Counted from the first letter of the stretch, positions 53,458 to 62,910 are shown. The stretch is 64,000 nt of DNA from an uncultured Spirochaetales bacterium (GCA_934276485.1 CAKQTE010000120.1:1-64000), one strand, 5' to 3'. A program made the numbers and translations. The notes: generated by a model not told the origin, from the letters alone.

Positions 53458-54534
53458 TTATAGAACATGTAGTGATTCAGTATCGATAACTAAATGGCAC
53501 ACATCCCCTGCTTTATAAACCTTTTTATTCTTTGGATTGTATTCTTCAAGCTTAACAAGAGTATCTCCTACCATTACATGATAGTTCTGATAAGAACCCA
53601 TGAAGCATGAAACTACAACTTTACATTCGATTCCACCCTCATCTCCGAGTTTAGCAGCCTCAGGGCGAAGTACAGCAGTATAAGAATGGCCAAGTTTCAT
53701 ATCATTCTTCATAGGAGTCTTTAGCTTCTTGCCTTCAAAATCAAGAACAGCATATCCACCTTCTTCGCCTTTGAATGTTCCCTTCAAGAAGTTAGCTTCA
53801 CCGATGAAGTCAGCTACAAATTCATCAACAGGATGGTAGTAGATCTCCTCCGGCGTTCCCATCTGAGCAACTACTCCCTTGTTCATGATGATGATTCTGT
53901 CAGATATTGCCATAGCTTCAGATTGATCATGAGTTACATATATAGCTGTAATTCCAACCTCCTGCTGAATGCGTCTGATTTCGGTTCTCATCTGAACTCT
54001 TAGTTTTGCATCCAAGTTTGAAAGAGGCTCATCGAACAACAAGACAGATGGCTCAAGAACAAGAGCACGCGCAAGAGCAACACGCTGTTGCTGTCCACCT
54101 GAGAGCTGATTGGTCATTCTCTCTTCCATTCCATCAAGCTCAACTAAGTGAAGGATTCTCAAAACCTTCTCTCTTATTTCCTCCTTAGGAAGCTTTCTAA
54201 GTTTCAAGCCATAAGCTACGTTGTCATAGATATTATAGTGAGGAAGAAGAGCATAGCTTTGGAATACCATCGCAGTGTCACGCTTATTAGGAGTCAGCTC
54301 GTTGATAGCTTCGTCTCCCAAGTAGATTTCTCCCTCATCAGGGCTTTCAAAACCAGCAATCATCCTGAGTGTTGTAGTCTTTCCACATCCTGATGGACCT
54401 AGAAGTGTTACAAATGAGCCTGGCTCAATAACAAGAGAAGTATCCTTAACAGCATAGAAATCCTTACCTGTCTTTGGGTCCTTATATATCTTCGATATGT
54501 GTTCTAGACGAACACCTTTCTTAATCTTTTCCAT
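53458..54534 (-). CDS. Fe(3+)-type ABC transporter ATPase (FbpC-like)
   Basis: A 358-residue ATPase with Walker A GPSGCGKTT (about 44-52), LSGGQQQRVALARAL, LLFDEPLSNLD and switch VTHDQSEAMA, followed by a C-terminal TOBE regulatory domain. It belongs to the FbpC/PotA group (ferric iron, spermidine/putrescine, 2-aminoethylphosphonate). The adjacent permease and binding protein favour ferric iron. Its start overlaps the permease stop by one base. Confidence 0.9.
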   Translation of the reverse strand: MEKIKKGVRLEHISKIYKDPKTGKDFYAVKDTSLVIEPGSFVTLLGPSGCGKTTTLRMIAGFESPDEGEIYLGDEAINELTPNKRDTAMVFQSYALLPHYNIYDNVAYGLKLRKLPKEEIREKVLRILHLVELDGMEERMTNQLSGGQQQRVALARALVLEPSVLLFDEPLSNLDAKLRVQMRTEIRRIQQEVGITAIYVTHDQSEAMAISDRIIIMNKGVVAQMGTPEEIYYHPVDEFVADFIGEANFLKGTFKGEEGGYAVLDFEGKKLKTPMKNDMKLGHSYTAVLRPEAAKLGDEGGIECKVVVSCFMGSYQNYHVMVGDTLVKLEEYNPKNKKVYKAGDVCHLVIDTESLHVL

Positions 54535-56246
54535 TATTCAGCCTCCTGAATTTTCTTACTGGTTCCAAAGTGCTTGATGAATAGGTTCATCAACAGTACT
54601 GAGCCATATGTTATAACGATGAGGATAGTTGCAAATGCGCACGCAAGTCCGTAGTTACCCTTCTCTGCAAACTCGTTGATCTGTACGGTAATAAGCAAGA
54701 ACTGTGGAGTAACAAGAAGAATGATAGCAGAGATAGCTGTGATACTTCTTACGAATGCAGTTACAAGACCACTTAGGAATGAATCCTTGATCAAAGGAAG
54801 AGTAACTGTCATGAATACCTGGAATGAGTTAGCTCCCATATCATATGCAGACTCTTCAATTGACTTATCGATCTGCCTTAAAGCAGAAATTCCACTTCTT
54901 GTTCCTGTAGGTAGAGATCTAACTACAAACACAATAACGAGAATAGCAGCAGATCCATATAGGCCTTGCAGTATACCAGTATGGAACAAACCACCGGAGA
55001 ATCCTCTGATGTATCCAACACCAAGAACAGTTCCAGGAACAGCCATAGCTAACATGGATACAGCTTCAATAAAGCCTTTGGCCTTGAACTTCTTCTTAAC
55101 AACAAGATAAGAGATAATCATTGACAAGAGCGCTGTAATTGGAGCTGAGATCAAGGAAAGCATAAAGGAGTCCTTGAATGCCTTGAATCCCTTGTATCGA
55201 GTAAATACAAGCTTGAACCACTTAGTTGTTAGTGGGAAGAACTTATATCCCCAAGTTGGGAAGAATGCACCAATTGGAACACAGATGTACATAACAATTA
55301 CAAATATTGCTATAGCGGAACAGAAGACGGTCAGTGGATACTTAACTGACTTATCCTCTATAAGCATTCTGCCTCTCGATGCCTTACCTGTAAGAGTTGC
55401 AGCTGTCTTCTTTTCTAGAACATATTTCTGAACAGCGAACATCAAGAGTGTAATTGCAAGTAGTACTACTGCCATTGCAGCTGCACCGGGCTTGTCGTAT
55501 GCGCCAGTGATTTGCAAATAAATAGTTGTTGCAAGAGTATCGTAAGAGCCACCGATTATCATTGGGTTAGCAAAGTCTGCAATGGATTCAATGAATGTAA
55601 CCAAGAATGCATTACCCAATCCTGGAAGCATCAAAGGAAGAGTAACGCTTGTAAATACCTTGAATCGAGATGCACCCATATCTCTAGCAGCTTCCTCAAG
55701 AGATGGATCGATATTCTTTAAAAGGCCCTTTAGCATCATGTAACAAACTGGGAAAAATGTTAAAGATTGAACTATTGCGATTCCCCAAAAGCCATATACG
55801 GAGTTATCATATATGCCTAACAGGTGTCGTGTGATAATTCCTGCTTTACCAAAGAGCATGATCATTGAAAGAGATAGAACAAATGGTGGAGATACTACAG
55901 GAAGCATTGATACTACCTTAAATAGTCCTCCAACGAATTTGTTCATCTTTAGATATACTTCAACATACGCAAACAAAAGTCCAACTAGAGTTGAGAAGAT
56001 ACCAACTACAAAGCCGACTTTCAACGTATTGGTAATTGCTGTTTTAAATGTTGGGATGGAGAAGATACGTTTGAATGCACTGATACCAAACTTTCCATCT
56101 CCTACAAAAGAATCAACTAGCAAAATAGCCAATGGATATAAGATAAACAGGGTAAGAAAAGCAATCAGCACTACAATTGTAGTTACCATGATAGGATCCT
56201 TCATCAGCTTCTTCCTATCTAGTGCTGCGCCTTGACCTTTGGCCAT
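54534..56246 (-). CDS. Fe(3+)-type ABC permease, two-domain (FbpB-like)
   Basis: A 570-residue permease made of two homologous halves of about six transmembrane segments each. Each half has its own coupling loop: LEEAARDMGASRFKVF (near 183-198) and IEESAYDMGANSFQVF (near 460). This fused arrangement is the FbpB type, so a single chain forms the pore. AAAGGAGG precedes the ATG; a terminator-like hairpin separates it from the binding-protein gene. Confidence 0.92.
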   Translation of the reverse strand: MAKGQGAALDRKKLMKDPIMVTTIVVLIAFLTLFILYPLAILLVDSFVGDGKFGISAFKRIFSIPTFKTAITNTLKVGFVVGIFSTLVGLLFAYVEVYLKMNKFVGGLFKVVSMLPVVSPPFVLSLSMIMLFGKAGIITRHLLGIYDNSVYGFWGIAIVQSLTFFPVCYMMLKGLLKNIDPSLEEAARDMGASRFKVFTSVTLPLMLPGLGNAFLVTFIESIADFANPMIIGGSYDTLATTIYLQITGAYDKPGAAAMAVVLLAITLLMFAVQKYVLEKKTAATLTGKASRGRMLIEDKSVKYPLTVFCSAIAIFVIVMYICVPIGAFFPTWGYKFFPLTTKWFKLVFTRYKGFKAFKDSFMLSLISAPITALLSMIISYLVVKKKFKAKGFIEAVSMLAMAVPGTVLGVGYIRGFSGGLFHTGILQGLYGSAAILVIVFVVRSLPTGTRSGISALRQIDKSIEESAYDMGANSFQVFMTVTLPLIKDSFLSGLVTAFVRSITAISAIILLVTPQFLLITVQINEFAEKGNYGLACAFATILIVITYGSVLLMNLFIKHFGTSKKIQEAE

Positions 56247-56265
56247 AGCTTTCCTCCTTTATTTG

Positions 56266-56296
56266 AAAATAAGGGATGAGGAACTCCCCATCCCTT
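56266..56296 (-). terminator. Intercistronic hairpin between binding protein and permease
   Basis: On the minus strand AAGGGATG and CATCCCTT form an 8-bp stem with further pairing inside, followed by ATTTTC. It probably lowers expression of the permease and ATPase relative to the binding protein. Confidence 0.7.
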
Positions 56297-56316
56297 GATA
56301 ATTTGTTAGATTGTAA

Positions 56317-57435
56317 TTACTTAACCTGGAAACGAGTTGTATCACCAGTTGCAGCTCCAGAATTAGCAAGAGCATTCATAACCTCTGTGATATAAGTCTT
56401 GATGTTAGCAGTAGCATCCTCGAAGTCATAATCGATGACGTTAGATGGATCGAGACCAAACTTGTAAGCAATCTCTGGCTGCTCAGCATTGTCAAGAACC
56501 AAGAACTGGTAAGAACCATTTTCCTTAGCGATGTTTACACAATCTGGAGAAAGAGCGAACTCAACCCAAAGCTTAGCTGCGTTTGGATGCTTTGCTCCCT
56601 TGAAGATAGCTGTAGCACCGATTTCACATGTTGTTCCTGATGAAGGAATAACAAGACCGATGTTGTCATAACCATTGTCAACAATCTGATAAATACCATC
56701 ATGCAAGAATCCGATTCCAATAACACACTCACCAGAACCAACGTTCTTTGAAGGACCTGAACCTGACTTTGTGTATACCTGGATGTTCTTGTCGAGGTCA
56801 ACGAGGTACTGGATACCAGCATCATGCCCATACTTCTGGATTACAGTGTTAATAACAAGCTTAGCTGTTCCAGCTGTGTTGTAGTTACTTAGCCAAATAA
56901 GACCCTTGTACTCAGGCTTAATCAGATCTGCGAAATCCTGAGGCACGTCGATACCAAGTCTAGCAACCTCATCCTTGTTGTACATGAATCCTAGAAGACC
57001 TGTGTAGATACCATGCCATCTGTGTTCCTTATCCATATAAACTGGAGATAGAAGATGCTTTGCATTCTCTGCTTCATATGGCTCCAAGAAACCCTCTGCA
57101 GCTAGAACGTTATAAGGGTCTGTTGTACCGCCGAACCAAACGTCAGCAGATGGATTGCCCTTCTCTTCTTCAATCTTTGCCTGAACTTCACCAGTTGACA
57201 AGCGCTGATATGTTGTCTTGATTCCATACATCTGCTGGAACTTTGCACATGCTGCTGAAAGATACTCTTCCTCACATGAACCATATACAATAAGTTCACC
57301 CTCTGCCTTTGCAGCAGCAACAAGTGGACTATCTGTAGAAGCAGTTGCTGTTTTAGCTACTTCATTTGCACCCTGTGCGAAAATGCCGAAGCATAGTGTA
57401 GAAAGAACCAAAAGTGTTACCAATACTTTTTTCAT
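56317..57435 (-). CDS. Fe(3+)-binding periplasmic protein (FbpA/AfuA-like)
   Basis: A 372-residue family 1 binding protein with a signal peptide ending near IFAQG and no lipobox. ADVWFGGTTDPYNVLAAEGFLEPY and LIWLSNYNTAGTAKLVI (in part) resemble AfuA/FbpA iron binders; the related 2-aminoethylphosphonate binders cannot be excluded. TTAGGAGG directly before the ATG is a strong ribosome binding site. Confidence 0.88.
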   Translation of the reverse strand: MKKVLVTLLVLSTLCFGIFAQGANEVAKTATASTDSPLVAAAKAEGELIVYGSCEEEYLSAACAKFQQMYGIKTTYQRLSTGEVQAKIEEEKGNPSADVWFGGTTDPYNVLAAEGFLEPYEAENAKHLLSPVYMDKEHRWHGIYTGLLGFMYNKDEVARLGIDVPQDFADLIKPEYKGLIWLSNYNTAGTAKLVINTVIQKYGHDAGIQYLVDLDKNIQVYTKSGSGPSKNVGSGECVIGIGFLHDGIYQIVDNGYDNIGLVIPSSGTTCEIGATAIFKGAKHPNAAKLWVEFALSPDCVNIAKENGSYQFLVLDNAEQPEIAYKFGLDPSNVIDYDFEDATANIKTYITEVMNALANSGAATGDTTRFQVK

Positions 57436-57630
57436 ATAACCTCCTAAGCCTTCTCCCTAGGCCTATACAAATATTATTTATCCGCATACTTCAATTCGCA
57501 ACAAACGAAAATGGTAAATTCTTCATCTTTTTTGTTAATTCTGTGCTTTTTTGCTTTTTTGGAGCTACTGAACCGGATTAATTGTACAAAATTGAACTAA
57601 TTCACATGAAATTATCAGCAACTTGTTCAG

Positions 57631-57664
57631 AAATAAACAACCCAAAGCAAAACACCTTGGGTTG
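57631..57664 (-). terminator. Terminator of the FmdE-linked operon
   Basis: On the minus strand CAACCCAA and TTGGGTTG form a perfect 8-bp stem, followed by TTTATTT. The remaining bases to 57436 should contain the fbpA-like gene's promoter. Confidence 0.78.
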
Positions 57665-57683
57665 CAGTTAGTTCAATTAGCAA

Positions 57684-58220
57684 TCAAACGTTGAATCTAT
57701 CGTACTTATTGGCACAATCGAGACAGAGAGTTTTTCCGTCCTGGATTCTAATCCAATTGGCACCAGCCTTTTCTCCACAGCATTCACAGACATATGAGTC
57801 AAAGATTCTTGCTCTTTCAGGAAGGGTTATCTTTGTCTCTTTGACAGTAAATACCTTCTCAAGGTTCTCCATTGTTGCAAATGCTGGAATATCAACCTCT
57901 TTTGGATCTGGAATAGAGCCAGTTACTACAAGTCTAATAGACTTTCCATTAGCTCTTGAATAGAAAGAGTAAGCACTCTTACCTGTCATATGAAAAAGCA
58001 GATTCCCTTTACCTGCGGTGCATCCTGTGATCACCTGGATAGCATCAACTCCACATGCATCGTTTTCAGAAATACAAACAACTTGCTCATCTGTAGAGTA
58101 TTCAAGATCTAGTAGTCTAGAAGCATATATTGCAGCAAGATAGCCAGTAACAAGTCCTTTGCATACATGTCCATGAAAATCAGCACACTTATCCCATTTG
58201 GCTTTATAGTCAAAACTCAT
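57684..58220 (-). CDS. FmdE-family metal-binding protein with zinc ribbon
   Basis: A 178-residue protein of the formylmethanofuran dehydrogenase subunit E family. The conserved HGHVCKG (His16, His18, Cys20) and NDACGVDAIQ segments could bind a metal, and a C-terminal zinc ribbon is visible (CECC and CLDC). It is the last gene of a FecBCD-type operon and overlaps the ATPase by four bases. In non-methanogens its function is unknown; context suggests a role in handling the imported metal or metallophore. Confidence 0.85.
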   Translation of the reverse strand: MSFDYKAKWDKCADFHGHVCKGLVTGYLAAIYASRLLDLEYSTDEQVVCISENDACGVDAIQVITGCTAGKGNLLFHMTGKSAYSFYSRANGKSIRLVVTGSIPDPKEVDIPAFATMENLEKVFTVKETKITLPERARIFDSYVCECCGEKAGANWIRIQDGKTLCLDCANKYDRFNV

Positions 58221-58975
58221 ATCTCTTCCTTTATAAGGACATACCTCTGTCCTTCATCATTAATTATCTTTGCCTTGATTCCATACACAGAATCAATCAT
58301 CTCTTCATTAACGTCATTTACATGACAGTAGTATTTACCAACACCATCTTTCATGAAAAAGACCCTGTCAGAGCTAGAGAGAGCCAGATTCAAGTCATGA
58401 AGAATCACAAGAACAGTCATATTCCTCTCTTTAGCCATCTTTCTAATAAGATTCATCATTGCATATTGGTTCTTTGGATCCAGTGCACTTGTAGGTTCAT
58501 CAAGAAGCATCACACGAGGCTCTTGAACAAGAGCTCTTGCAACTAATACCTTTTGCATCTCTCCTCCCGACAGTTCATCAAGATTCCTGATAGCAAACTC
58601 TTCAAGTCCTAAGCGATGGATCATATCTTCAACCATAGCCAAATCTTCGTTGCTTGCACCCCATTTCATATATGGTTTTCTACCAAGTAGAATGCTATCG
58701 AAGACAGAGATTTGAGTCGAATCGCTCTTTTGAGCAACATATGCAATTGCTCTTGCAAGCTCATTTCGATTCATTTCATCGGTTGAGACATTATCGATAA
58801 AAACCCTTCCTCTTGATGGCTTTCTGATTCTGTTGATACAAGTGATCAAAGTAGACTTACCAGCGCCATTGTTGCCAAGTATTGCAACTACTTCGCCATC
58901 GGAAGCAGAAAGAGAAACATCCTTCAAAATCATGCTCTGACCATAGGAGAAAGAGAGGGATTCTATATCTATCAT
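58217..58975 (-). CDS. Metallophore/metal ABC transporter ATPase (FecE-like)
   Basis: A 252-residue ATPase with Walker [37 protein letters not shown] and LVILHDLNLALS, typical of the FecE/BtuD/FhuC group. The ATG at 58975 is used because it follows GAGGAGG and overlaps the permease stop (ATGA). Longer upstream frames run through the permease gene and are shadows. Confidence 0.93.
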   Translation of the reverse strand: MIDIESLSFSYGQSMILKDVSLSASDGEVVAILGNNGAGKSTLITCINRIRKPSRGRVFIDNVSTDEMNRNELARAIAYVAQKSDSTQISVFDSILLGRKPYMKWGASNEDLAMVEDMIHRLGLEEFAIRNLDELSGGEMQKVLVARALVQEPRVMLLDEPTSALDPKNQYAMMNLIRKMAKERNMTVLVILHDLNLALSSSDRVFFMKDGVGKYYCHVNDVNEEMIDSVYGIKAKIINDEGQRYVLIKEEI

Positions 58976-60048
58976 CTTGCCCTCCTCTGTCTCATGATCA
59001 AATACAAAAACAGAGGTGCTCCCATAAAGGATGTAAGCGCACCTATTGGAAGAACAATTGGAGCAACTATCATTCTGCATGCAATATCTGCAAGCAATAG
59101 AAGTAGTGCACCACAGAGTGCAGACGTTGGAATCAGGAATCGATAGTCATTACCTACAAAACGTCTCATTATGTGGGGTGCAATAAGGCCAATGAAGCTA
59201 ATGCAGCCTGTAAAAGCAACAGACACAGATGAAATAAGAGCACAGAATGCCAAGCTAAAAGGTACTAGCAATGAGGTATTGACTCCCAAGCTCTTTGCAC
59301 TGTCGTGCCCCGACTCAAGTGCATTGTAGTTCCAACGATTTGAAACAAAGAATACAAACGATGCAAAAGACAGAAGAGCTATTATAGCTATCTCGCGCCA
59401 GCCTGCACGCCCAAGGTTTCCAAATGTCCAATAAACTATTGTCGATACCATCACGTCATCTGCAAAGTATTGCAATAACGTTGTTCCACCTGTGAACATA
59501 GAGCTGATTGCAACGCCTGCGAGAACCATCACTGATGGTGTAGAATCCCTGAGCTTTGAAAGCGCAAGTATTACTACAGTTGTTAGCATTCCCCCCAAGA
59601 ACGCACATACAGATACCATATAAGGATTAGTAATGGTAAGAGCAGCACTTGATGCGCTTCCTGTGTTGATCTGAGAGCCTGCATCCAAGCATATTATTGC
59701 AAGAGCCGCACCAAAGGATGCTCCTTGAGAGACTCCTAATGTGGATGAAGAAGCAAGTGGATTACGAAGCACATTCTGCATTATGCATCCACTTAGAGAA
59801 AGAGAAGCACCTACAACAAGAGCTGACACAAGACGAGGAAGACGAACATTCCTGATGATGGTATTCATCTGCCTAGAGCTCTTTCCAAAGAGCGCCAAGA
59901 TTACATCCTTAATGCTCATATTTGCAGATCCTGCCAATAAAGAAAGCAAGCTGACTACCATGAGGCCTATGGCCAACACAAATAGAACAACCCACTTTCT
60001 GTTTATATATTGAGAATAGTTTTCAAGATCCAGCTTATTCTTTCTCAT
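58972..60048 (-). CDS. Metallophore ABC transporter permease (FecCD/BtuC-like)
   Basis: A 358-residue FecCD-type permease with about nine to ten transmembrane segments. RNVRLPRLVSALVVGASLSLSGCIMQNVLRNPLASSSTLGVSQGASFGA (short parts: RLPRLVSALVVG, RNPLASSSTLG) and FIGLIAPHIMRRFVG identify the family. It begins within the last codon of the binding-protein gene. Confidence 0.94.
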   Translation of the reverse strand: MRKNKLDLENYSQYINRKWVVLFVLAIGLMVVSLLSLLAGSANMSIKDVILALFGKSSRQMNTIIRNVRLPRLVSALVVGASLSLSGCIMQNVLRNPLASSSTLGVSQGASFGAALAIICLDAGSQINTGSASSAALTITNPYMVSVCAFLGGMLTTVVILALSKLRDSTPSVMVLAGVAISSMFTGGTTLLQYFADDVMVSTIVYWTFGNLGRAGWREIAIIALLSFASFVFFVSNRWNYNALESGHDSAKSLGVNTSLLVPFSLAFCALISSVSVAFTGCISFIGLIAPHIMRRFVGNDYRFLIPTSALCGALLLLLADIACRMIVAPIVLPIGALTSFMGAPLFLYLIMRQRRAR

Positions 60049-61208
60049 TATTTACCGATTTCAATCTTTCCATAATAAAGACCACCTGCGGCCATTTCAT
60101 CATAGAAATCCTTTCCTAGCATTGTATTCATAATCTCTGAACACTTATCTCTGAAGTCTACATCAGCAAAAGCGTCTGGGAACAATACTGTTCCTGCATA
60201 GTAAGCGTTCATCAACAAATATGTGATATTAGGACCTGCCGCATTTGTAGATGGCATAGTATACACATCTCCATTCTCAATAGCCCTTAATGACTCAAAG
60301 TACTTCGGATTGGCATCATACTCGGCATTTACAAGGTCCATATTACCTGGATCTAGGAATATGATGTCTGGATCCCATGCAATGATTTGCTCTGGATTAA
60401 CATCAAAACCATCATTTCCAATATATGCCTTTCCTGTAGCTTCTGCCTCTGCTTTAGCTACTCCTGTCTGCTTTTCAACAAACTCATCAGCAACATTAAG
60501 CGCATTGACAGCATCAAATGCTGGAAAGTTTACATATGTGAAAGCAAAGCCATGACGACCATTGAAAGTAACTGCGCCAGTGTATGCTCTAAGCTTTTCT
60601 GACTCAGGAATATCCTTTGTTCTTGCATTGAGATCTGCTTTACAAGAATCGATGTACTTCAATATCTCTTCGCATCTTTCTTCAGCGCCAACAACGGATG
60701 CAAATATTCTCATTGAACGATGGAAGCCTTCGTCAATAAAGCCCTGTGTTCTGTATCTGATTGAGACAACAGGAATTCCTGTTAGCTTCTGAAGCTCTTC
60801 ACAAGCATCTTCATTGAAGCCTGCAACAATTACATCTGGCTGAAGCATGATGATCTCTTCTGCGTATGCATTGTTCTGGCCACTTCCACCACCAGCGCCT
60901 ACGCTTGGCTTATCCTTAAGCTCATCGAAGTATACAGAGCTATAGTCAAACTTAACTGAATTTGCTTTCTTATCCATATCCTCAGCACCAACGAGCATAT
61001 CGACAACATCAAGGTAAGATGCCATTCTTGGTCCCATAGATCCAAGTGCTACAATTGTTTTCACTTCTGTAGGGATCTCTACTTCTCGATTCCAAACATC
61101 AGTAACGGTTCTAGTTGAGTTAACGGCCTGAGTTTCCTGCACTGCGCTTGCAGCAAGAGGTGCGATTAGAAGGCATAGAACGCCTAAGACAAATAAGATT
61201 TTCTTCAT
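60048..61208 (-). CDS. Periplasmic binding protein, FecB/BtuF-like
   Basis: A 386-residue TroA/BtuF-type binding protein with a signal peptide ending near AASA. VWNREVEIPTEVKTIVALG opens the first lobe; IIMLQPDVIVAG and PEQIIAWDPDIIFLDPGN are typical. Ligand could be a siderophore, haem, cobalamin or a metal oxyanion; the sequence does not decide. The ATG at 61208 gives a normal signal peptide behind AGGAA; upstream in-frame codons are dropped. Confidence 0.9.
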   Translation of the reverse strand: MKKILFVLGVLCLLIAPLAASAVQETQAVNSTRTVTDVWNREVEIPTEVKTIVALGSMGPRMASYLDVVDMLVGAEDMDKKANSVKFDYSSVYFDELKDKPSVGAGGGSGQNNAYAEEIIMLQPDVIVAGFNEDACEELQKLTGIPVVSIRYRTQGFIDEGFHRSMRIFASVVGAEERCEEILKYIDSCKADLNARTKDIPESEKLRAYTGAVTFNGRHGFAFTYVNFPAFDAVNALNVADEFVEKQTGVAKAEAEATGKAYIGNDGFDVNPEQIIAWDPDIIFLDPGNMDLVNAEYDANPKYFESLRAIENGDVYTMPSTNAAGPNITYLLMNAYYAGTVLFPDAFADVDFRDKCSEIMNTMLGKDFYDEMAAGGLYYGKIEIGK

Positions 61209-61233
61209 AAAACAAGTTCCTAAAACTAAATTA

Positions 61234-61280
61234 CATTGGATAGGTCTTTCTTCTGAAAGAGATTTGAATTCAAACCAATG
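61234..61280 (-). promoter_or_regulatory. Structured 5' leader of the FecBCD-FmdE operon
   Basis: On the minus strand CATTGG (61280-61275) can pair with CCAATG (61239-61234), closing a domain that contains the palindrome TTTGAATTCAAA (61263-61274) and the hairpin TCTTTC-AGAA-GAAAGA. It ends 25 bases before the start codon. It matches no riboswitch I know. Confidence 0.35.
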
Positions 61281-61336
61281 AACAATAAAAACGAATACCA
61301 AAGCTTCTGCTTATCAAACTTGCTTCATGCAAATCA

Positions 61337-61352
61337 TAGTCAACGTTGACTA
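61337..61352. promoter_or_regulatory. Perfect 16-bp palindrome, candidate operator
   Basis: TAGTCAAC/GTTGACTA is a perfect palindrome between the leftward metallophore operon and the rightward DUF5058 gene. It contains TTGACT, a possible -35 box for the leftward operon. Confidence 0.5.
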
Positions 61353-61423
61353 GTATGAGGTTGGACGAAAAAAAGTCAAGCGTATTTGGATTTTTATCCC
61401 TTTATTTACACAAATTAAGATAG

Positions 61424-61452
61424 TGTAACAATAGATAATTGTTTGTTATACT
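61424..61452 (+). promoter_or_regulatory. Putative promoter of the DUF5058 operon
   Basis: TGTAAC (61424-61429) and TATACT (61447-61452) are 17 bases apart; an inverted repeat AACAAT/ATTGTT (61427-61443) lies between the boxes. Confidence 0.4.
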
Positions 61453-61474
61453 CACTCTATAAGAGGTATTTTGT

Positions 61475-62230
61475 ATGAATGAATACATTAAAATGGCAAA
61501 CAGCATGCCACTATATCTAGTTGTTGCTGTCGTGCTTGGCTTTGTCGCAATATGCTGCGTTGTATTTATTGCAATCAGCTATAAAGCAGGCGTGAAGCTA
61601 GGTATGGAAAAGAGAGTACTAAAAAAGACAATCACATCCTCTGCTCTATTTACTATCTTCCCAGCGATATCGATCTTGTTAGGTGTCATTGCACTATCAG
61701 GATCATTGGGTATTCCAACTTCCTGGCTAAGACTTTCGGTAGTTGGAAACCTAAGCTACGAAGCACTTGCTGCAAATGCTGCTGCTGAAGCTATGGATGT
61801 TTCGCTGAAAGCATCAGAGCTTAATGCAGACAATCTAGTGACAATAATTGCAGTTATGACAAGCGGAATTTGCTTTGGAATCCTTGCATGTATATTCACT
61901 CTTGAGCCATATTCAAGAAAGACCTCAAAAATAAACAAACCAAAGACCGGAAATGGAAAGAAAGGCTTTGCAGATTGGGCAATGGTCGCACTCTTCATAG
62001 GAATGTGTTCTGCATTCGTAGGAAGCTATGTTGCAAATTGCTTTGTCGCACCTAAAGGAAAGGCACCTACAGTAGTTCCTCTTATCACAGCCCTGATTGC
62101 AGGGCTAGCAATGGGCATATTGGAATTAATAAGAAAGAAATTCGACATAAAGTGGCTCGATAGCTTCTCGCTAGCTTTCTCGATGCTTCTTGCGATGGCA
62201 GGAGCAGTGTGCATTGCACCACTATTTTGA
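61475..62230 (+). CDS. DUF5058 family membrane protein
   Basis: A 251-residue protein with about six transmembrane segments (first near 13-33, then 50-72, 122-142, 165-187, 198-214, 230-250). The segment SALFTIFPAISILLGVIALS and the following IPTSWLRLSVVG are features of DUF5058. The family has no known function; it is usually encoded with another small membrane protein and a peptidase, as here. AAGAGGT precedes the ATG. Confidence 0.8.
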   Translation: MNEYIKMANSMPLYLVVAVVLGFVAICCVVFIAISYKAGVKLGMEKRVLKKTITSSALFTIFPAISILLGVIALSGSLGIPTSWLRLSVVGNLSYEALAANAAAEAMDVSLKASELNADNLVTIIAVMTSGICFGILACIFTLEPYSRKTSKINKPKTGNGKKGFADWAMVALFIGMCSAFVGSYVANCFVAPKGKAPTVVPLITALIAGLAMGILELIRKKFDIKWLDSFSLAFSMLLAMAGAVCIAPLF

Positions 62231-62244
62231 TAGGAGAAAAAGAT

Positions 62245-62910
62245 ATGCCATACGATTACTCAGAATACGAAAAACAGATTCATAGACTTGGTCGCACGAT
62301 GCAAATTGTAGGACTTACGATGCTATTTCTTGTTCCATTTGTCTTTTCATGGATTTTGGATGCCTCGATAAACTGGAAAGGATACCTATCAGGAATAATG
62401 AAGATATTCCCTATCTACATCCCATCATGCCTAGTTGAATACATAATATATGTCCCTATCTTGGGTGCCGGAGGTTCCTACCTTGCTTTCATGACAGGAA
62501 ATATCACAAACATGAAGCTTCCATGTGCTATCAGTGCAAAGGAAATTGCTCAAACTGAAGCAGGAACTGCAGAGAACAACATTGTCTCTACACTATCAAT
62601 TGCAACTTCTTCGCTGGTTACAATGCTCGTGATATTCATTGGAGTTCTAAGCTTGATCCCTCTTACTCCAATTCTGGAAAATCCAACACTAGCACCAGCT
62701 TTTGAGAACATTCTACCTGCACTATTTGGTGCTTTAGGAGTACAATACTTTGTGAAAAGCTGGAAATTGACAATAGTACCTCTTCTTTTAACAGTTGTAC
62801 TATGTCTAATTGTTCCTGCCTTGATTGCACAGACAACATATATGATGATCATATCTGGAGCCATTGCAATTGGACTAGCATTTATTTTCTATAAAAAAGG
62901 ATGGTTATAA
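62245..62910 (+). CDS. Partner membrane protein of DUF5058, unknown function
   Basis: A 221-residue protein with a hydrophilic N terminus and about five to six hydrophobic segments. GAGGSYLAFMTGNITNMKLPCA (short parts: GAGGSYLAF, GNITNMKLPC) looks like a conserved functional loop within the membrane region. The start at 62245 follows TAGGAG; it lies 14 bases after DUF5058 and four bases before the peptidase gene. A two-component transporter is the best guess. Confidence 0.6.
   Translation: MPYDYSEYEKQIHRLGRTMQIVGLTMLFLVPFVFSWILDASINWKGYLSGIMKIFPIYIPSCLVEYIIYVPILGAGGSYLAFMTGNITNMKLPCAISAKEIAQTEAGTAENNIVSTLSIATSSLVTMLVIFIGVLSLIPLTPILENPTLAPAFENILPALFGALGVQYFVKSWKLTIVPLLLTVVLCLIVPALIAQTTYMMIISGAIAIGLAFIFYKKGWL

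Noticed and set aside
58976..59080. N-terminal extension of the FecE-like ATPase
   Set aside because: The extra 35 codons run through the end of the permease gene; the ATG at 58975 has a ribosome binding site and overlaps the permease stop.
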